A stretch of 64,000 nt of DNA, taken from NCBI GenBank assembly GCA_964514235.1, contig CAZEPV010000006.1, positions 1 through 64,000 of the forward strand, given 5' to 3'. Origin of the DNA: JAAYRQ01 sp035647235 (GTDB taxonomy: Bacteria; Bacillota; Syntrophomonadia; Syntrophomonadales; Syntrophomonadaceae). The translations under genes were made by a program, and so were the position numbers. Shown in pieces: positions 26,280 through 35,181 of the stretch. Within the stretch, counting starts at the first letter, position 1, and each line of letters opens with the position of its first letter. A model generated the notes under the pieces. That model made no database searches, was not told the origin of the DNA, and was given only the letters and a program-made list of their open reading frames with translations.

Positions 26280-26846
26280 ATGACTACTTATCAACCTTTT
26301 ATTATGCCAGAAGATATAACACCAGCCAGCAATCAATCCTGCCAGCTTTGTGAACTACATAATCATAGAACTAGAGTCATATGGGGTGAAGGTAATACTT
26401 CTGCTCCCCTATTTGTTGTACTTGATAATCCGGGAGTTAGGGAGGATAAAAGTGGAAAACCTTTTTTATGTGGTACCAGGGAAACTATGCAAGCAGCAGC
26501 CTATGAAGCAGGGATTACCCCAGATTCTTTATATATAAGCTATATTCTTAAATGCCGACCCCAAAAGGCTTATGATAAAAAAACAGCTCGTGCTACTTGT
26601 ATAAAATTCCTGTGGGAACAATTACAAGCTGCTAAACCCATAGTTGTGATGTGTTTGGGTGATGTAGTATGTCAGACATTTTTCAATAATCCCGATGTTA
26701 GCGTAAAAAAATTGAGGGGCAAGGTCTATTCAGTTAGAAATTACCAGGTCATAACATCATATCATCCCTTAGCAATTAGGAGGAGACCAGTACTCTATAA
26801 GCTTTTTTTGCAAGATTGGCATCTAGCTGCGAGTTTATTAAATTGA
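26280..26846 (+). CDS. Uracil-DNA glycosylase-like protein (family 4/5 type, Fe-S cysteines)
   Basis: A 188-aa UDG-superfamily protein; ATG 26280 is chosen because GGGAGGG lies 5 nt upstream. The four cysteines of the Fe-S family 4 enzymes are present: CQLC at the N-terminus, ILKCRP and ATCIKFLWEQ. The active-site regions are altered: VLDNPGVREDKSGKPF replaces the usual GEAPG-x-x-ED-x-x-G-x-PF, while the late motif SYHPLAIRRRP keeps the H-P. It may remove uracil or deaminated bases from DNA, or have another substrate. It is divergent from the WYL regulator. Confidence 0.75.
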   Translation: MTTYQPFIMPEDITPASNQSCQLCELHNHRTRVIWGEGNTSAPLFVVLDNPGVREDKSGKPFLCGTRETMQAAAYEAGITPDSLYISYILKCRPQKAYDKKTARATCIKFLWEQLQAAKPIVVMCLGDVVCQTFFNNPDVSVKKLRGKVYSVRNYQVITSYHPLAIRRRPVLYKLFLQDWHLAASLLN

Positions 26847-27194
26847 TAAAGCATAGTAAATTAGCTGACAGTTATTAGGTTAGTTGCCCTACTAATATAT
26901 GTATATTTTTCCCCCTGCAAACACACCTTTACATGGTTTCTTAAGTGAATTATACATATCCTAACCTGCATAATTTCACATTATATATTGCAACTAAAAA
27001 AGGCGCTTGATACTTTCCCATCTATTAATAAAAGGAGTGCTTTTAGGTGTGTGGAAGTATTACTTAATACCTAATAAGTAAAATCTTGCATAGAAAAGAA
27101 CTAATACAAGGGTAAATGAAGAGGAGTGGGTTAAAAACAAGACATTTCATCTAGTTCGACGGTATAAATAAATTATTGAGAGGAGAGATTAATT
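26847..27194. other. Intergenic region upstream of the CoA-transferase
   Basis: 348 nt between two plus-strand genes. I see no convincing ORF, terminator or riboswitch. TATAAA at about 27161 could be a -10 element but its -35 is poor. A 10-codon ORF with a fair ribosome-binding site (about 27048-27080) is the only coding hint. Confidence 0.35.
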
Positions 27195-28565
27195 GTGTCA
27201 ACAATTATGGAAGAATATAAAAGAAAACTTATTACCCCAGAAAAGGCTGCCCAGTTCGTAAATTCTGGTGACAAGGTGGCTTATGGAACTTTTTTAGCTA
27301 AACCTGTTGATTTCGATATAGCATTGGCCGAACGTGCAGGCGAGGAAGGTTTCACCGACATAGCCATATCTTCTGCAGGAACTATTCCGCCATTACCTCA
27401 AGTAATAATGAAGGATACTGAACAAAAAACTTTTTAATACTATTCTGGATATTATACAGTAGTAGAACGAAAACTGGCGGAAATGGGACTAGTAAACTAT
27501 ATGCCTTTTAGTTACCATGAAACGATTGCTTATCGTTCCGAGCCATTATGGCATGATGGTTGTAAACGCAATATCGGGGTTATGCAAACTACTCCAATGG
27601 ATAAACATGGTAACTTTAATTTTGGTATTGCTAATTCCTTTAATTATGCAGATATGCGCACAACCGATATTTGTATCGTGGAAATAAACCATACTATGCC
27701 CTACTGTTTAGGGGGTTCTGAAGAATCAATCAACATCAAAGATGTTGATTATATTATAGAAGGTTCTAATGTGCCAATATTCGCTTTACCTCCATCTGAG
27801 CCTAGTGAGACTGAGAAAAAAATCGCCCAACATATCATGCCCTTAATCGAGGATAGATCCTGTCTACAACTAGGAATAGGAGGAATTCCCAATGCTATCG
27901 GTATGATGATAGCCGAATCCGACTTAAAAGACCTAGGAATCAATAGTGAAATGTTCTGTGATGCCTTTGTAAAAATGTGCGAAGCTGGCAAAGTCACTAA
28001 TAAATATAAAACTAGGGATAAAGGGCGTAGCACCTATACATTCTGCTTTGCAACCCAGGAAACCTATGACTTCATGGACAACAACCCCCAATGTGCCTCC
28101 TACAATGCCGATTACACTAACAATCCTAAATATATTCAAACAGAAGAAAAAGTAGTAGCAATAAATAATATAGTAGAAATCGACCTCTTGAGCCAAGTAG
28201 CTTCTGAAACTAATGGACTCCGTCAAATATCTGGCACTGGTGGACAACTAGATTTTAACATAGGGGCCTTTGAATCAAAGGGGGGTAAAGGTATATTAGC
28301 TTTCGAATCTACTTTTACTAGAAAGAATGGGGAAGTAGTATCCCGCATTAAACCTTTATTAACTCCTGGTTCAGTAGTAACCATCCCCAGAACTTGCGTC
28401 CATTACGTAGCAACAGAATACGGAATAGTAAATCTTAAAGGTCGTTTAGTCTGGAATAGAACTGAACAACTAATAAACTTAGCAGCACCACAATTCCGTG
28501 ATGATTTAATTAAAGAAGCCAAGGAAATGAAAATATGGTCACGCACTAATAAATCATTAATGTAA
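27195..28565 (+). pseudogene. Butyryl/4-hydroxybutyrate CoA-transferase family gene interrupted by an in-frame TAA
   Basis: Acetyl-CoA hydrolase/CoA-transferase family (4-hydroxybutyrate or butyryl-CoA:acetate type), moving CoA between acyl groups. The N-terminal fragment (27195-27437) ends KTF-TAA; the same frame resumes at 27438 (YYSGYY...ERKLAEMGLVNYMPF) with no insertion or deletion, and aligns in register with family members. Later hallmarks are intact: QLGIGGIPNAIG, the probable catalytic Glu in NSEMFCDAF, and FATQETYDFM. With the stop read through, the protein is 456 aa, the usual length. The stop is at codon 81, inside the first domain, so neither half should work alone. The ATG at 27483 lacks a clear ribosome-binding site. 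A sequencing error is possible. Confidence 0.85.
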
Positions 28566-28587
28566 GCTGAAAATAGTAAAATTAAAA

Positions 28588-28613
28588 ATGGGGGGAAGAT
28601 ATCTTTCCCCCAT
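28588..28613 (-). terminator. Hairpin between the CoA-transferase and the exporter gene
   Basis: ATGGGGGGAAGAT / ATCTTTCCCCCAT, 13 bp with one G-T pair. The T-rich run (TTTTTAATTTT) follows on the minus strand, so it best serves the DHA2 exporter transcript; it may also end the CoA-transferase transcript. Confidence 0.65.
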
Positions 28614-28625
28614 CTAAAATTCGTA

Positions 28626-28718
28626 TTATTCGTAAATCTCTCCGGCCTTTTCCCTTTCCATTCTTCTTAATTCTACTCGCATTGGTTTACCTACATTTGT
28701 GCAGGATAGTTCCCCCAT
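28626..28718 (-). other. Possible 30-codon ORF in frame after the exporter stop codon
   Basis: Starts at ATG 28718 (MGELSC...), ends TAA 28626, product with a charged helical end (RVELRRMEREKAGEIYE). It is in the same frame as the upstream exporter gene, separated by TAG and four codons, and has no clear ribosome-binding site. It may be a remnant C-terminal tail or chance. Confidence 0.25.
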
Positions 28719-28730
28719 AGTATTTTTATT

Positions 28731-30143
28731 CTATGTTTCACCTTTTTGCATAAATGAAAATATTGCCGCAAAAACAGAAAATACAGCCCCCAAAATATAT
28801 GCATACCTTAAACCATCTAAAAATTGAATAGCTTCAAGACCACCAAGAAAGTCTTGCACAACAATAAACGGAGGCACTACAGAGTAAAGGACAAATCCAG
28901 CAGACGCAATTCCCAATATCATGCCGACATTTCTCATTGTACCCAAAATACTAGAGGCTACCCCTAAATACGGGCGAGAAACACTACCCATAACCCCGCT
29001 GTTATTGGGCGATTGGAAGATCCCTGTACCCAAACCGAAAAGAGCTAACCGCCACCCTATACTAAATGCTGAAGCAGATACAGGTAATAAAGCCATGGCT
29101 ATTAAAGCCACAGCACAAAATGATGTTCCAGTAATAGCTAATGATTTAGTACCTAAACGGTCCGATAATGCACCACTAAATGGTGCTACTATCATTACCA
29201 TTAAAGGGAAACAGGTCATTAACAAACCTATTTCCCCTGGGGAATAATGAATAATGCGCTGCAAGTAGAAAGGAGTCAAGAAAACTAAAATATATTGTGA
29301 AGCAAAATTCAAAAAAGCACTAAAGATTCCTAACGTAAAAGCACTGTTTTTAAAAATATCCAAATCTACCAAAGGATCAGTAGAATATTGTTCGTAGTAA
29401 AGGAAAAAGAAACCAGCAATAAGAGCCAACACTATAGAAAGAATAGTAATGGAATTTATTCCACTTCTTTGCACTTGATTAATAAAAAACAGAAAAGAAA
29501 AAAGGCAAATAAATACAGTAATGGTGCCAATAATATCTATCCTGCCTGGTTGACCTTTCAAATCGGGAATTACCTTTCTTCCCCATAATAAGCCTACAAT
29601 ACCAATGGGAATATTAATCAAAAACACCAATCTCCAGGACCAAAAGAATGTAAGTAAACCACCTATAGTTGGGCCAAGTGCTAAGCCAGCTGAAATACTA
29701 ATCGCGTTAATTCCCAAGGCCTTTCCTCTTTCATTCGGCTTAAAAACTGCAGTAAGAATAGCAAAAGGTACAGACATCATCATGCCAGCTCCTATACCTT
29801 GAATAGCACGAAAGACGATAAGCCAATAAATAGATGGTGCTAATCCACAAAAACCAGAGGCTACAATAAAACAAGCTAGCCCCATAAGATAAATTCGCTT
29901 ATATCCAAAAATATCTCCCAAACGGCCATAAAACAGTAGTAAACTACTGATAGTAAGTAAATAAACCATAGGAACCCACTGGGCAATCGCGATTGATACA
30001 TTAAAAAAACTGGCAATAGTCGGTAGAATAACATTAACGATACTAGCATCAATGGGCCCCATAATTCCACCCAACATCACAACTGCCAATATCTTATAAC
30101 GTTTCGCGTAAGCTAAATTGCTTACATCCAATTGTGAAGACAT
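28731..30143 (-). CDS. MFS exporter, DHA2 (EmrB/QacA) family
   Basis: A 470-aa integral membrane protein with about 13-14 hydrophobic segments. DHA2 signatures include LDASIVNVILPTIA-like PIDASIVNVILPTI near the N-terminus, GRLGDIFGYKRIYLMG (motif A) and RAIQGIGAGMMM (motif B), with a later ALSDRLGTKSLAI. These are proton-coupled drug or solute antiporters. The start ATG 30143 follows a GGGGGGAAGGG-rich site. It is a single gene convergent with the CoA-transferase. Substrate unknown. The frame continues past its TAG stop for another 35 codons. Confidence 0.9.
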   Translation of the reverse strand: MSSQLDVSNLAYAKRYKILAVVMLGGIMGPIDASIVNVILPTIASFFNVSIAIAQWVPMVYLLTISSLLLFYGRLGDIFGYKRIYLMGLACFIVASGFCGLAPSIYWLIVFRAIQGIGAGMMMSVPFAILTAVFKPNERGKALGINAISISAGLALGPTIGGLLTFFWSWRLVFLINIPIGIVGLLWGRKVIPDLKGQPGRIDIIGTITVFICLFSFLFFINQVQRSGINSITILSIVLALIAGFFFLYYEQYSTDPLVDLDIFKNSAFTLGIFSAFLNFASQYILVFLTPFYLQRIIHYSPGEIGLLMTCFPLMVMIVAPFSGALSDRLGTKSLAITGTSFCAVALIAMALLPVSASAFSIGWRLALFGLGTGIFQSPNNSGVMGSVSRPYLGVASSILGTMRNVGMILGIASAGFVLYSVVPPFIVVQDFLGGLEAIQFLDGLRYAYILGAVFSVFAAIFSFMQKGET

Positions 30144-30341
30144 ATTGCCCTTCCCCCCTAGTAATAGATGTGTATATTAATCAAGTAAATTGTAACACAA
30201 AATGTAAATTAGGTATTGAATAGACACCCATTTAATTTGCAAATTCACCTCCCCCCCAGTATGCCAATGTATCCTTTTTCCGCAACATTTTTTATAGCAT
30301 ATTGACCCGACAGCTACTTGTCATTCGGCTATTAAAAATAA

Positions 30342-30367
30342 AAAAAGCTAACCGAAGTTAGCTTTTT
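30342..30367. terminator. Terminator after the PAS-GGDEF-HD-GYP gene
   Basis: AAAAAGCTAAC-CGAA-GTTAGCTTTTT, 11 bp, U-rich on both strands; placed 25 nt after the minus-strand gene stop. Confidence 0.85.
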
Positions 30368-30391
30368 ACAAGTCATGTTTTTAAGTAATGT

Positions 30392-32305
30392 CTATGTTTT
30401 GTTTTCTTTTTCCTTGAGTACTTTGTTGACAAAAATATCTACTACGAAGGGGTCAAATTGGCTTCCAGCATTATTTAGCAATTCTTCGATGGCTTTATCA
30501 ATGCTCATGGCTTTTCTGTAGACTCTGTCGCTAGTCATAGCATCATATGCGTCTACCACTGCAAGAATACGGGATTCTAAGGGGATTTCTGTACCCTTCA
30601 ACCCTTGAGGATATCCTTTGCCATCCCATCTTTCATGGTGGGATAATATTTCATATGCTACATGGGAGAATTCAGGAATGTTTTTAGTTATCCGATAACC
30701 TATCTCTGCATGTTTCTCCATTTCCTGCCATTCTTCCATATTTAACCTGCCTGGTTTGCCTAGTATATGTTGGGGTATGGCTATTTTCCCAATATCATGT
30801 AAAGTTGATAAAATCTTTAGGTTCTCAATTTGGTAATCTTTTAGTCCCATTTTTTCCGCCACTCTGCTGCCGAGTTCAGCTAGTCTTTCGCAATGTTCTT
30901 TAGTCTCATGTGTATTTTCACTCATAACGTTCAGTAAGGATAGGACTAAATGACTTCTAATACTTCGACTTTGCAATAGCTTTTTATCGTACATTCTTCT
31001 TTCACTAAGAAATAGAATATCGTATATATCTTCTTCTTTGTTATGTTTAGTTGCCACCCCTATAGATAAATCCAGGAGATAATTCTTTCCTTTTAATATT
31101 TCAATTTCTTTTTTTACTTCTTCCACTACATTTTTTACACTGTCTTCATCTGTATTAGGTAGAACTAAGCCAAATTCATCCCCACCAATCCTAGCTACAA
31201 TACCTTTGCCACCTGCAATCCGCTTAAATAGTTGACCAGTAGTAATTAGTATGTTGTTGCCTACATCATGCCCTAAACTATCATTTATTTCCTTTAATCC
31301 GTTGATATCAGCTACTATAATACTTAAGGGTAGGGTATCAGCTCTATCTTGCAATTCTTGCAACTTTTCCTCCCAATATGAACGGTTTTTCAATCCAGTT
31401 AAATTATCGTGGATACTTAGGTATTTTATCCTTTCTTCCTGAATTTTCTGTTCATGGATATCAAAAATTACACCGCGGGCTACGATGAAGCGATCCCCTT
31501 CCCAGAAAACCTTAGTCCGATTCCTAACCCATCTGTATTCTCCCCATTTTGTTAATAGACGATAATCTTCACTGATTACTTCCTTGCTTTCCCTAATAGT
31601 GCTAAATAACTCATACAAGTAAGGTTTATCATCGGGATGCAAGACCTCAAAATAATCACGCCCTACTGCTTCATGGACTTCATAGCCCAAGATTTCAGTT
31701 ATAACTGGACTTATATAAGTAATTATGCGTTTATAGTCACATTCAAAAATAATGCAGTCTATACTTTCTACTAAGTTGCGGTATTTTTCTTCCCTAACTC
31801 TTAGTTCCATTTGAATCTTTTCTAGCTCCTCAAATTGTTGTCTTAACTCCTCTTCTGTTGCAGTTAATTGTTCATAGGCGGCTCTTAATTCTTCATTAGC
31901 TAGGAGCAATAATTTTTCGTTGTGTTTATAGGAAGTAATATTTCTCAAACATATAAGAAGGATTTTTTGTTTCGCATAATTTATATTGACTACTTGAACT
32001 TCTGCATCCCATTTCTTCCCATCAGCTTTTACAAGTTCGGTTTCAAATAAAACTTCTCCCCTGTTAATTGCCATATCAATATAGGTATCTAGAACATTTT
32101 TAAGCTTAGGGTAATAAGAATCAATCTCTAATAGGTGTTTTCCCTTAATTATCCGATTATCAGAGATGTTGAATACTTCTATAACCGCCTTATTATGATC
32201 AATAATCTCGAGGCTTTTGGCATCTGCAACCAATACTGGTGTTTTGTTTTCCATGAAAAGATGCTTGTAATATTCTATTCGCTTTGGAGTACCCTCACTA
32301 ACCAC
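30392..32305 (-). CDS. PAS-PAS-GGDEF-HD-GYP signalling protein
   Basis: Cytoplasmic c-di-GMP signalling protein of 637 aa. GTG 32305 is the better start: GGAGGG is 7 nt upstream, while the TTG 15 nt earlier overlaps that site. Order: PAS (about 15-130), coiled coil (about 140-180), PAS/PAC (about 180-295, KWGEYRWVRNRTKVFWEG), GGDEF (RIGGDEFGLVLP, intact) at about 300-450, HD-GYP at about 460-637 (TLHDIGKIAIP, HHERWDGKGYPQGLKG). The active-site sequences of both enzymatic modules look intact, so it might both make and break c-di-GMP. It has its own terminator; the chemoreceptor gene is directly upstream on the same strand. Confidence 0.92.
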   Translation of the reverse strand: MVSEGTPKRIEYYKHLFMENKTPVLVADAKSLEIIDHNKAVIEVFNISDNRIIKGKHLLEIDSYYPKLKNVLDTYIDMAINRGEVLFETELVKADGKKWDAEVQVVNINYAKQKILLICLRNITSYKHNEKLLLLANEELRAAYEQLTATEEELRQQFEELEKIQMELRVREEKYRNLVESIDCIIFECDYKRIITYISPVITEILGYEVHEAVGRDYFEVLHPDDKPYLYELFSTIRESKEVISEDYRLLTKWGEYRWVRNRTKVFWEGDRFIVARGVIFDIHEQKIQEERIKYLSIHDNLTGLKNRSYWEEKLQELQDRADTLPLSIIVADINGLKEINDSLGHDVGNNILITTGQLFKRIAGGKGIVARIGGDEFGLVLPNTDEDSVKNVVEEVKKEIEILKGKNYLLDLSIGVATKHNKEEDIYDILFLSERRMYDKKLLQSRSIRSHLVLSLLNVMSENTHETKEHCERLAELGSRVAEKMGLKDYQIENLKILSTLHDIGKIAIPQHILGKPGRLNMEEWQEMEKHAEIGYRITKNIPEFSHVAYEILSHHERWDGKGYPQGLKGTEIPLESRILAVVDAYDAMTSDRVYRKAMSIDKAIEELLNNAGSQFDPFVVDIFVNKVLKEKENKT

Positions 32306-32359
32306 GTATTCACCCTCCAAATTTTCGCTGGGAATATTTTAGCTTAGAATCTTATTATA

Positions 32360-34345
32360 TTAGAATTTGAATTGATTTACTAATCCATTTAACCGCTTGG
32401 CATCCTCGGATAGTCTTTGTGAAACTCGATTTATTTCTTGGGCTACCCCTGCCGCACCTTCACTGCCCTTGGCTATTTCCTGTGTTCCGACAGTAGATTC
32501 TTCTATAGTTGCTGCAACTGACTCTATGGCTGAATTAATTTCTTGCATAGAGGTAGCTATAGTATCGACTTGCTCTACAAATAAATTGGTTATTTGGGCC
32601 ATGCTATCTGAATCATCCTTGTATTGGATACCGATTTCGGACATCATATCATAATCTTTTACTACATCTTCATTGATAAATGTTAGTATGTTTTGGGTAT
32701 GACTGATTAAGTTATCAATTGATACTTGAACTTGGTTAGTTAAGGCCTGAATATTGGTCACAGTTTGGGATGAATCCTCAGCCAATTTTCTTACTTCCTC
32801 GGCTACGACCGCAAATCCTTTACCATGTTCCCCAGCTCTAGCAGCCTCAATAGCTGCATTAAGAGCCAGTAAGTTAGTCTGGTCAGCTATTCCAGCTATA
32901 CTTTGGGCCAAATGGGATATTTCCTCTACTACTTTAGCTTCCTCGATAGCCTGAACAACTTTTTGGTTAATTTCATTATATATTTCCATAGTATTGACTT
33001 TGGCTTTTTCAGCATTATCCTGGACTACTAAGGCCCTTTGTCCGATGGCTTGAGCGTTGTCATTTCCTTGGCTGGCTTCTTGGCTTAAAGTATTTAACAT
33101 AGCCCCTATTTCCTGACCTGATGCACTAACTTCCTCAGTAGTAGCAGATACTTCCTCCATTCCAGCCGCAATTTCTTCCGTAGAAGCTGATACTTCCTGC
33201 ACTGTTGAAGCAATGTTTTCCCCAGCTGCTGATGCTTCAGCACTTGATGAATTTAATTCATTAGCACTTTCTATTATTTCCTTCACTACATTGCGCAGAC
33301 TCTTACCCATAAAATCAAGGGCGCGGGCCATTGTTCCCATTTCATCTTTGCTAGCTAAATACTCTTCTGGTACATCAACACTAAAATCACCGTTGGCCAT
33401 GGTCCTGGCAAAATCTGCGAAATAGGTAAAGTTACCGATTAAGTTTCTAGTAGCAAAATATACTAATAAGCAAACGATTAGGATAATTACTCCGATTACA
33501 ATTAGGTTAGTATGTAATAACTTATTCAAAGGTTCAGATAATTCCTCTACTGGTACAGTAACTACTACCGACCAACCCGTTAATGAAATTGGGGTAAATG
33601 AAGCTAAGGTTTCTACACCTTGATATATGTATTGTTCACTGCCTGTTTCCCCATTTACCATCTTTTCCCCAACCGCTGCCATAACTTCGCCTAAATCAAA
33701 TATATTCATAGTAAGAATTACGCTTGGATCGGGATGGGCTACAGCAGTCCCTTCCTTATCTAGTACATAAGCATAACCAGTTTGCCCTAACTGTACTTTA
33801 CCGACTAATTCTGCAACTTTATCTGCTTTAATTGAGCCTCCCATGACTCCTACAATTACCCCCTCTTGATATATGGGAACTGCTAGAGGCACTACTACAT
33901 TCGAAGTAGCCTCAGAAATTACGGGGCTACTGATCTTTTTTTCCCCCTTGATAGCAGCCTGAAAATAATCACGTTCGGCTAAGTCCACCCTTTCTTTGGC
34001 ATCGGTTATGGCTGAACCATCAGGCCAGACAACATATAAGTTATCGAAATTATCTCCTAGAACCTCCATTTGTAAGTTTAAGACCTCTATAACTCCATCC
34101 TCATCCATCTCCCTGATTTTTTCTAGTTTAGATAAAATCTCCATTTCCTGCACACCGTTTTCAAACCACATTCCGATTTCACTAGCTGAAGAATCTGCTA
34201 AGCTAAGCCCAGAACCCGTTATTTCTTCCGTTAATAAATCCTTGCCGACCATATAGGAAGAAACACCTTGGCTTATGGAAGCCAATAGGAAAATACCTAT
34301 TACCCCAGCTAATAATTTAAATCTTAGACTCTGCATAAATTTCAT
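32360..34345 (-). CDS. Methyl-accepting chemotaxis protein
   Basis: A 661-aa chemoreceptor with two transmembrane helices (about 8-30 and 280-302) around an extracytoplasmic dCache-like sensor (DNLYVVWPDGSAITDAKERVD, GVMGGSIKADKV, GYAYVLDKEGTAVAHPDPS). A HAMP-like linker follows, then the signalling domain with the hairpin tip IAGIADQTNLLALNAAIEAARAGEHGKGFAVVAEEVRKLAE (parts ADQTNLLALNAAIEAARAGE). dCache domains of this type often bind amino acids or carboxylates. No other chemotaxis gene is nearby. It lies 40 nt upstream of the PAS-GGDEF-HD-GYP gene and may be co-transcribed with it. Confidence 0.95.
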   Translation of the reverse strand: MKFMQSLRFKLLAGVIGIFLLASISQGVSSYMVGKDLLTEEITGSGLSLADSSASEIGMWFENGVQEMEILSKLEKIREMDEDGVIEVLNLQMEVLGDNFDNLYVVWPDGSAITDAKERVDLAERDYFQAAIKGEKKISSPVISEATSNVVVPLAVPIYQEGVIVGVMGGSIKADKVAELVGKVQLGQTGYAYVLDKEGTAVAHPDPSVILTMNIFDLGEVMAAVGEKMVNGETGSEQYIYQGVETLASFTPISLTGWSVVVTVPVEELSEPLNKLLHTNLIVIGVIILIVCLLVYFATRNLIGNFTYFADFARTMANGDFSVDVPEEYLASKDEMGTMARALDFMGKSLRNVVKEIIESANELNSSSAEASAAGENIASTVQEVSASTEEIAAGMEEVSATTEEVSASGQEIGAMLNTLSQEASQGNDNAQAIGQRALVVQDNAEKAKVNTMEIYNEINQKVVQAIEEAKVVEEISHLAQSIAGIADQTNLLALNAAIEAARAGEHGKGFAVVAEEVRKLAEDSSQTVTNIQALTNQVQVSIDNLISHTQNILTFINEDVVKDYDMMSEIGIQYKDDSDSMAQITNLFVEQVDTIATSMQEINSAIESVAATIEESTVGTQEIAKGSEGAAGVAQEINRVSQRLSEDAKRLNGLVNQFKF

Positions 34346-34636
34346 GCTTTTCCCCCCAAGCTATGTACCACTGTACAAATCTAATTTATAAATCTATCCA
34401 AGAAACAACTATCCTCCCCTCTTTTTAATGCAATTTATAATCTTTTTCATTATTAAATAACATATTTACGGTCCTTTACTACAATTCGCACAATATTTGT
34501 TAGATTCCTTCAATTCATAGGTCCTAAATTTCCTTCTTTATTATATTTATTTCGGATGTTTGGCCTAATTTCTCGATGTTTGTCACCATAAAAAGTATAA
34601 TAAGGGAAATTGTTTGACCTGTCCATTAAAAGAAAA

Positions 34637-34667
34637 AAAGGGATATGCTTGATTCGCATACCCCTTT
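34637..34667 (-). terminator. Terminator after the HU gene
   Basis: Minus strand AAAGGGGTATGC-GAATCAA-GCATATCCCTTT followed by TTTTCTTT. Between it and the chemoreceptor start (34346-34636) I see only AT-rich sequence, including the presumed chemoreceptor promoter; no c-di-GMP riboswitch core was found. Confidence 0.8.
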
Positions 34668-34679
34668 AAATCTTTTTTA

Positions 34680-35003
34680 TTATTTCTTTTTGGTGGTCTT
34701 TTTCTTGGTTTTAGAAGCTGGTTTAACTTGTGCTGCTACAGCTTCCTTTAAGGATTTACCTGGTTTGAATGCTGGAACTTTGGTGGCGGGGACTAAAATT
34801 TCTTCCCCAGTAGCAGGGCTAATAACTTTTCTTTCCTTTCGATCTCTAACCTCAAAACTACCAAAACCAATAATTTGTACTCTGTCTCCCTTAGCTAAAG
34901 CTTCTTGAATACTTGCTACAAGTGCATCTAAAGCTTTTGCGGCATCCTTTTGAGTCATTTCAGCTTTCTCTGCTAAAGCTTTTACAAGTTCCGTTTTATT
35001 CAC
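34680..35003 (-). CDS. hup: HU-family DNA-binding protein with lysine-rich tail
   Basis: Nucleoid protein of 107 aa. The first about 90 residues are a standard HU (MNKTELVKALAEKAEMTQKD start, GFGSFEVRDRKERKVISPATGEE and VPAFKPGKSLKEAV). The rest, QVKPASKTKKKTTKKK, is a basic extension resembling the histone-H1-like tails of some HU proteins, which may strengthen DNA binding or compaction. It is monocistronic with a good terminator. A weak promoter TTGCCG-N16-TAAATA lies upstream. Confidence 0.95.
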   Translation of the reverse strand: MNKTELVKALAEKAEMTQKDAAKALDALVASIQEALAKGDRVQIIGFGSFEVRDRKERKVISPATGEEILVPATKVPAFKPGKSLKEAVAAQVKPASKTKKKTTKKK

Positions 35004-35181
35004 ACTTAGTCCTCCCTTTTATTTTTTAACCTTATTTAGAATTCCTCAAAAAAGCGGCAATTCCTGCAAATAAATTAACTTTTTTGAATTTTATTTTATA
35101 ATCTTGTTACTATTAACATTTTACCAAATTCAGAGAAACTTATGCATTAAAATACCTATATAGTTACCTTACTCCTTGGCT

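Noticed and set aside
27048..27080. 10-codon ORF with a fair ribosome-binding site upstream of the CoA-transferase
   Set aside because: Too short to support; composition gives no evidence of a leader peptide with repeated regulatory codons.
27435..27437. Recoding of the in-frame TAA in the CoA-transferase (selenocysteine or pyrrolysine)
   Set aside because: TAA is not used for either residue, and no SECIS-like hairpin was apparent just after it. Nonsense mutation or sequence error is simpler.
34346..34636. c-di-GMP riboswitch in front of the chemoreceptor gene
   Set aside because: The aptamer core sequences were not found on the minus strand in this gap.
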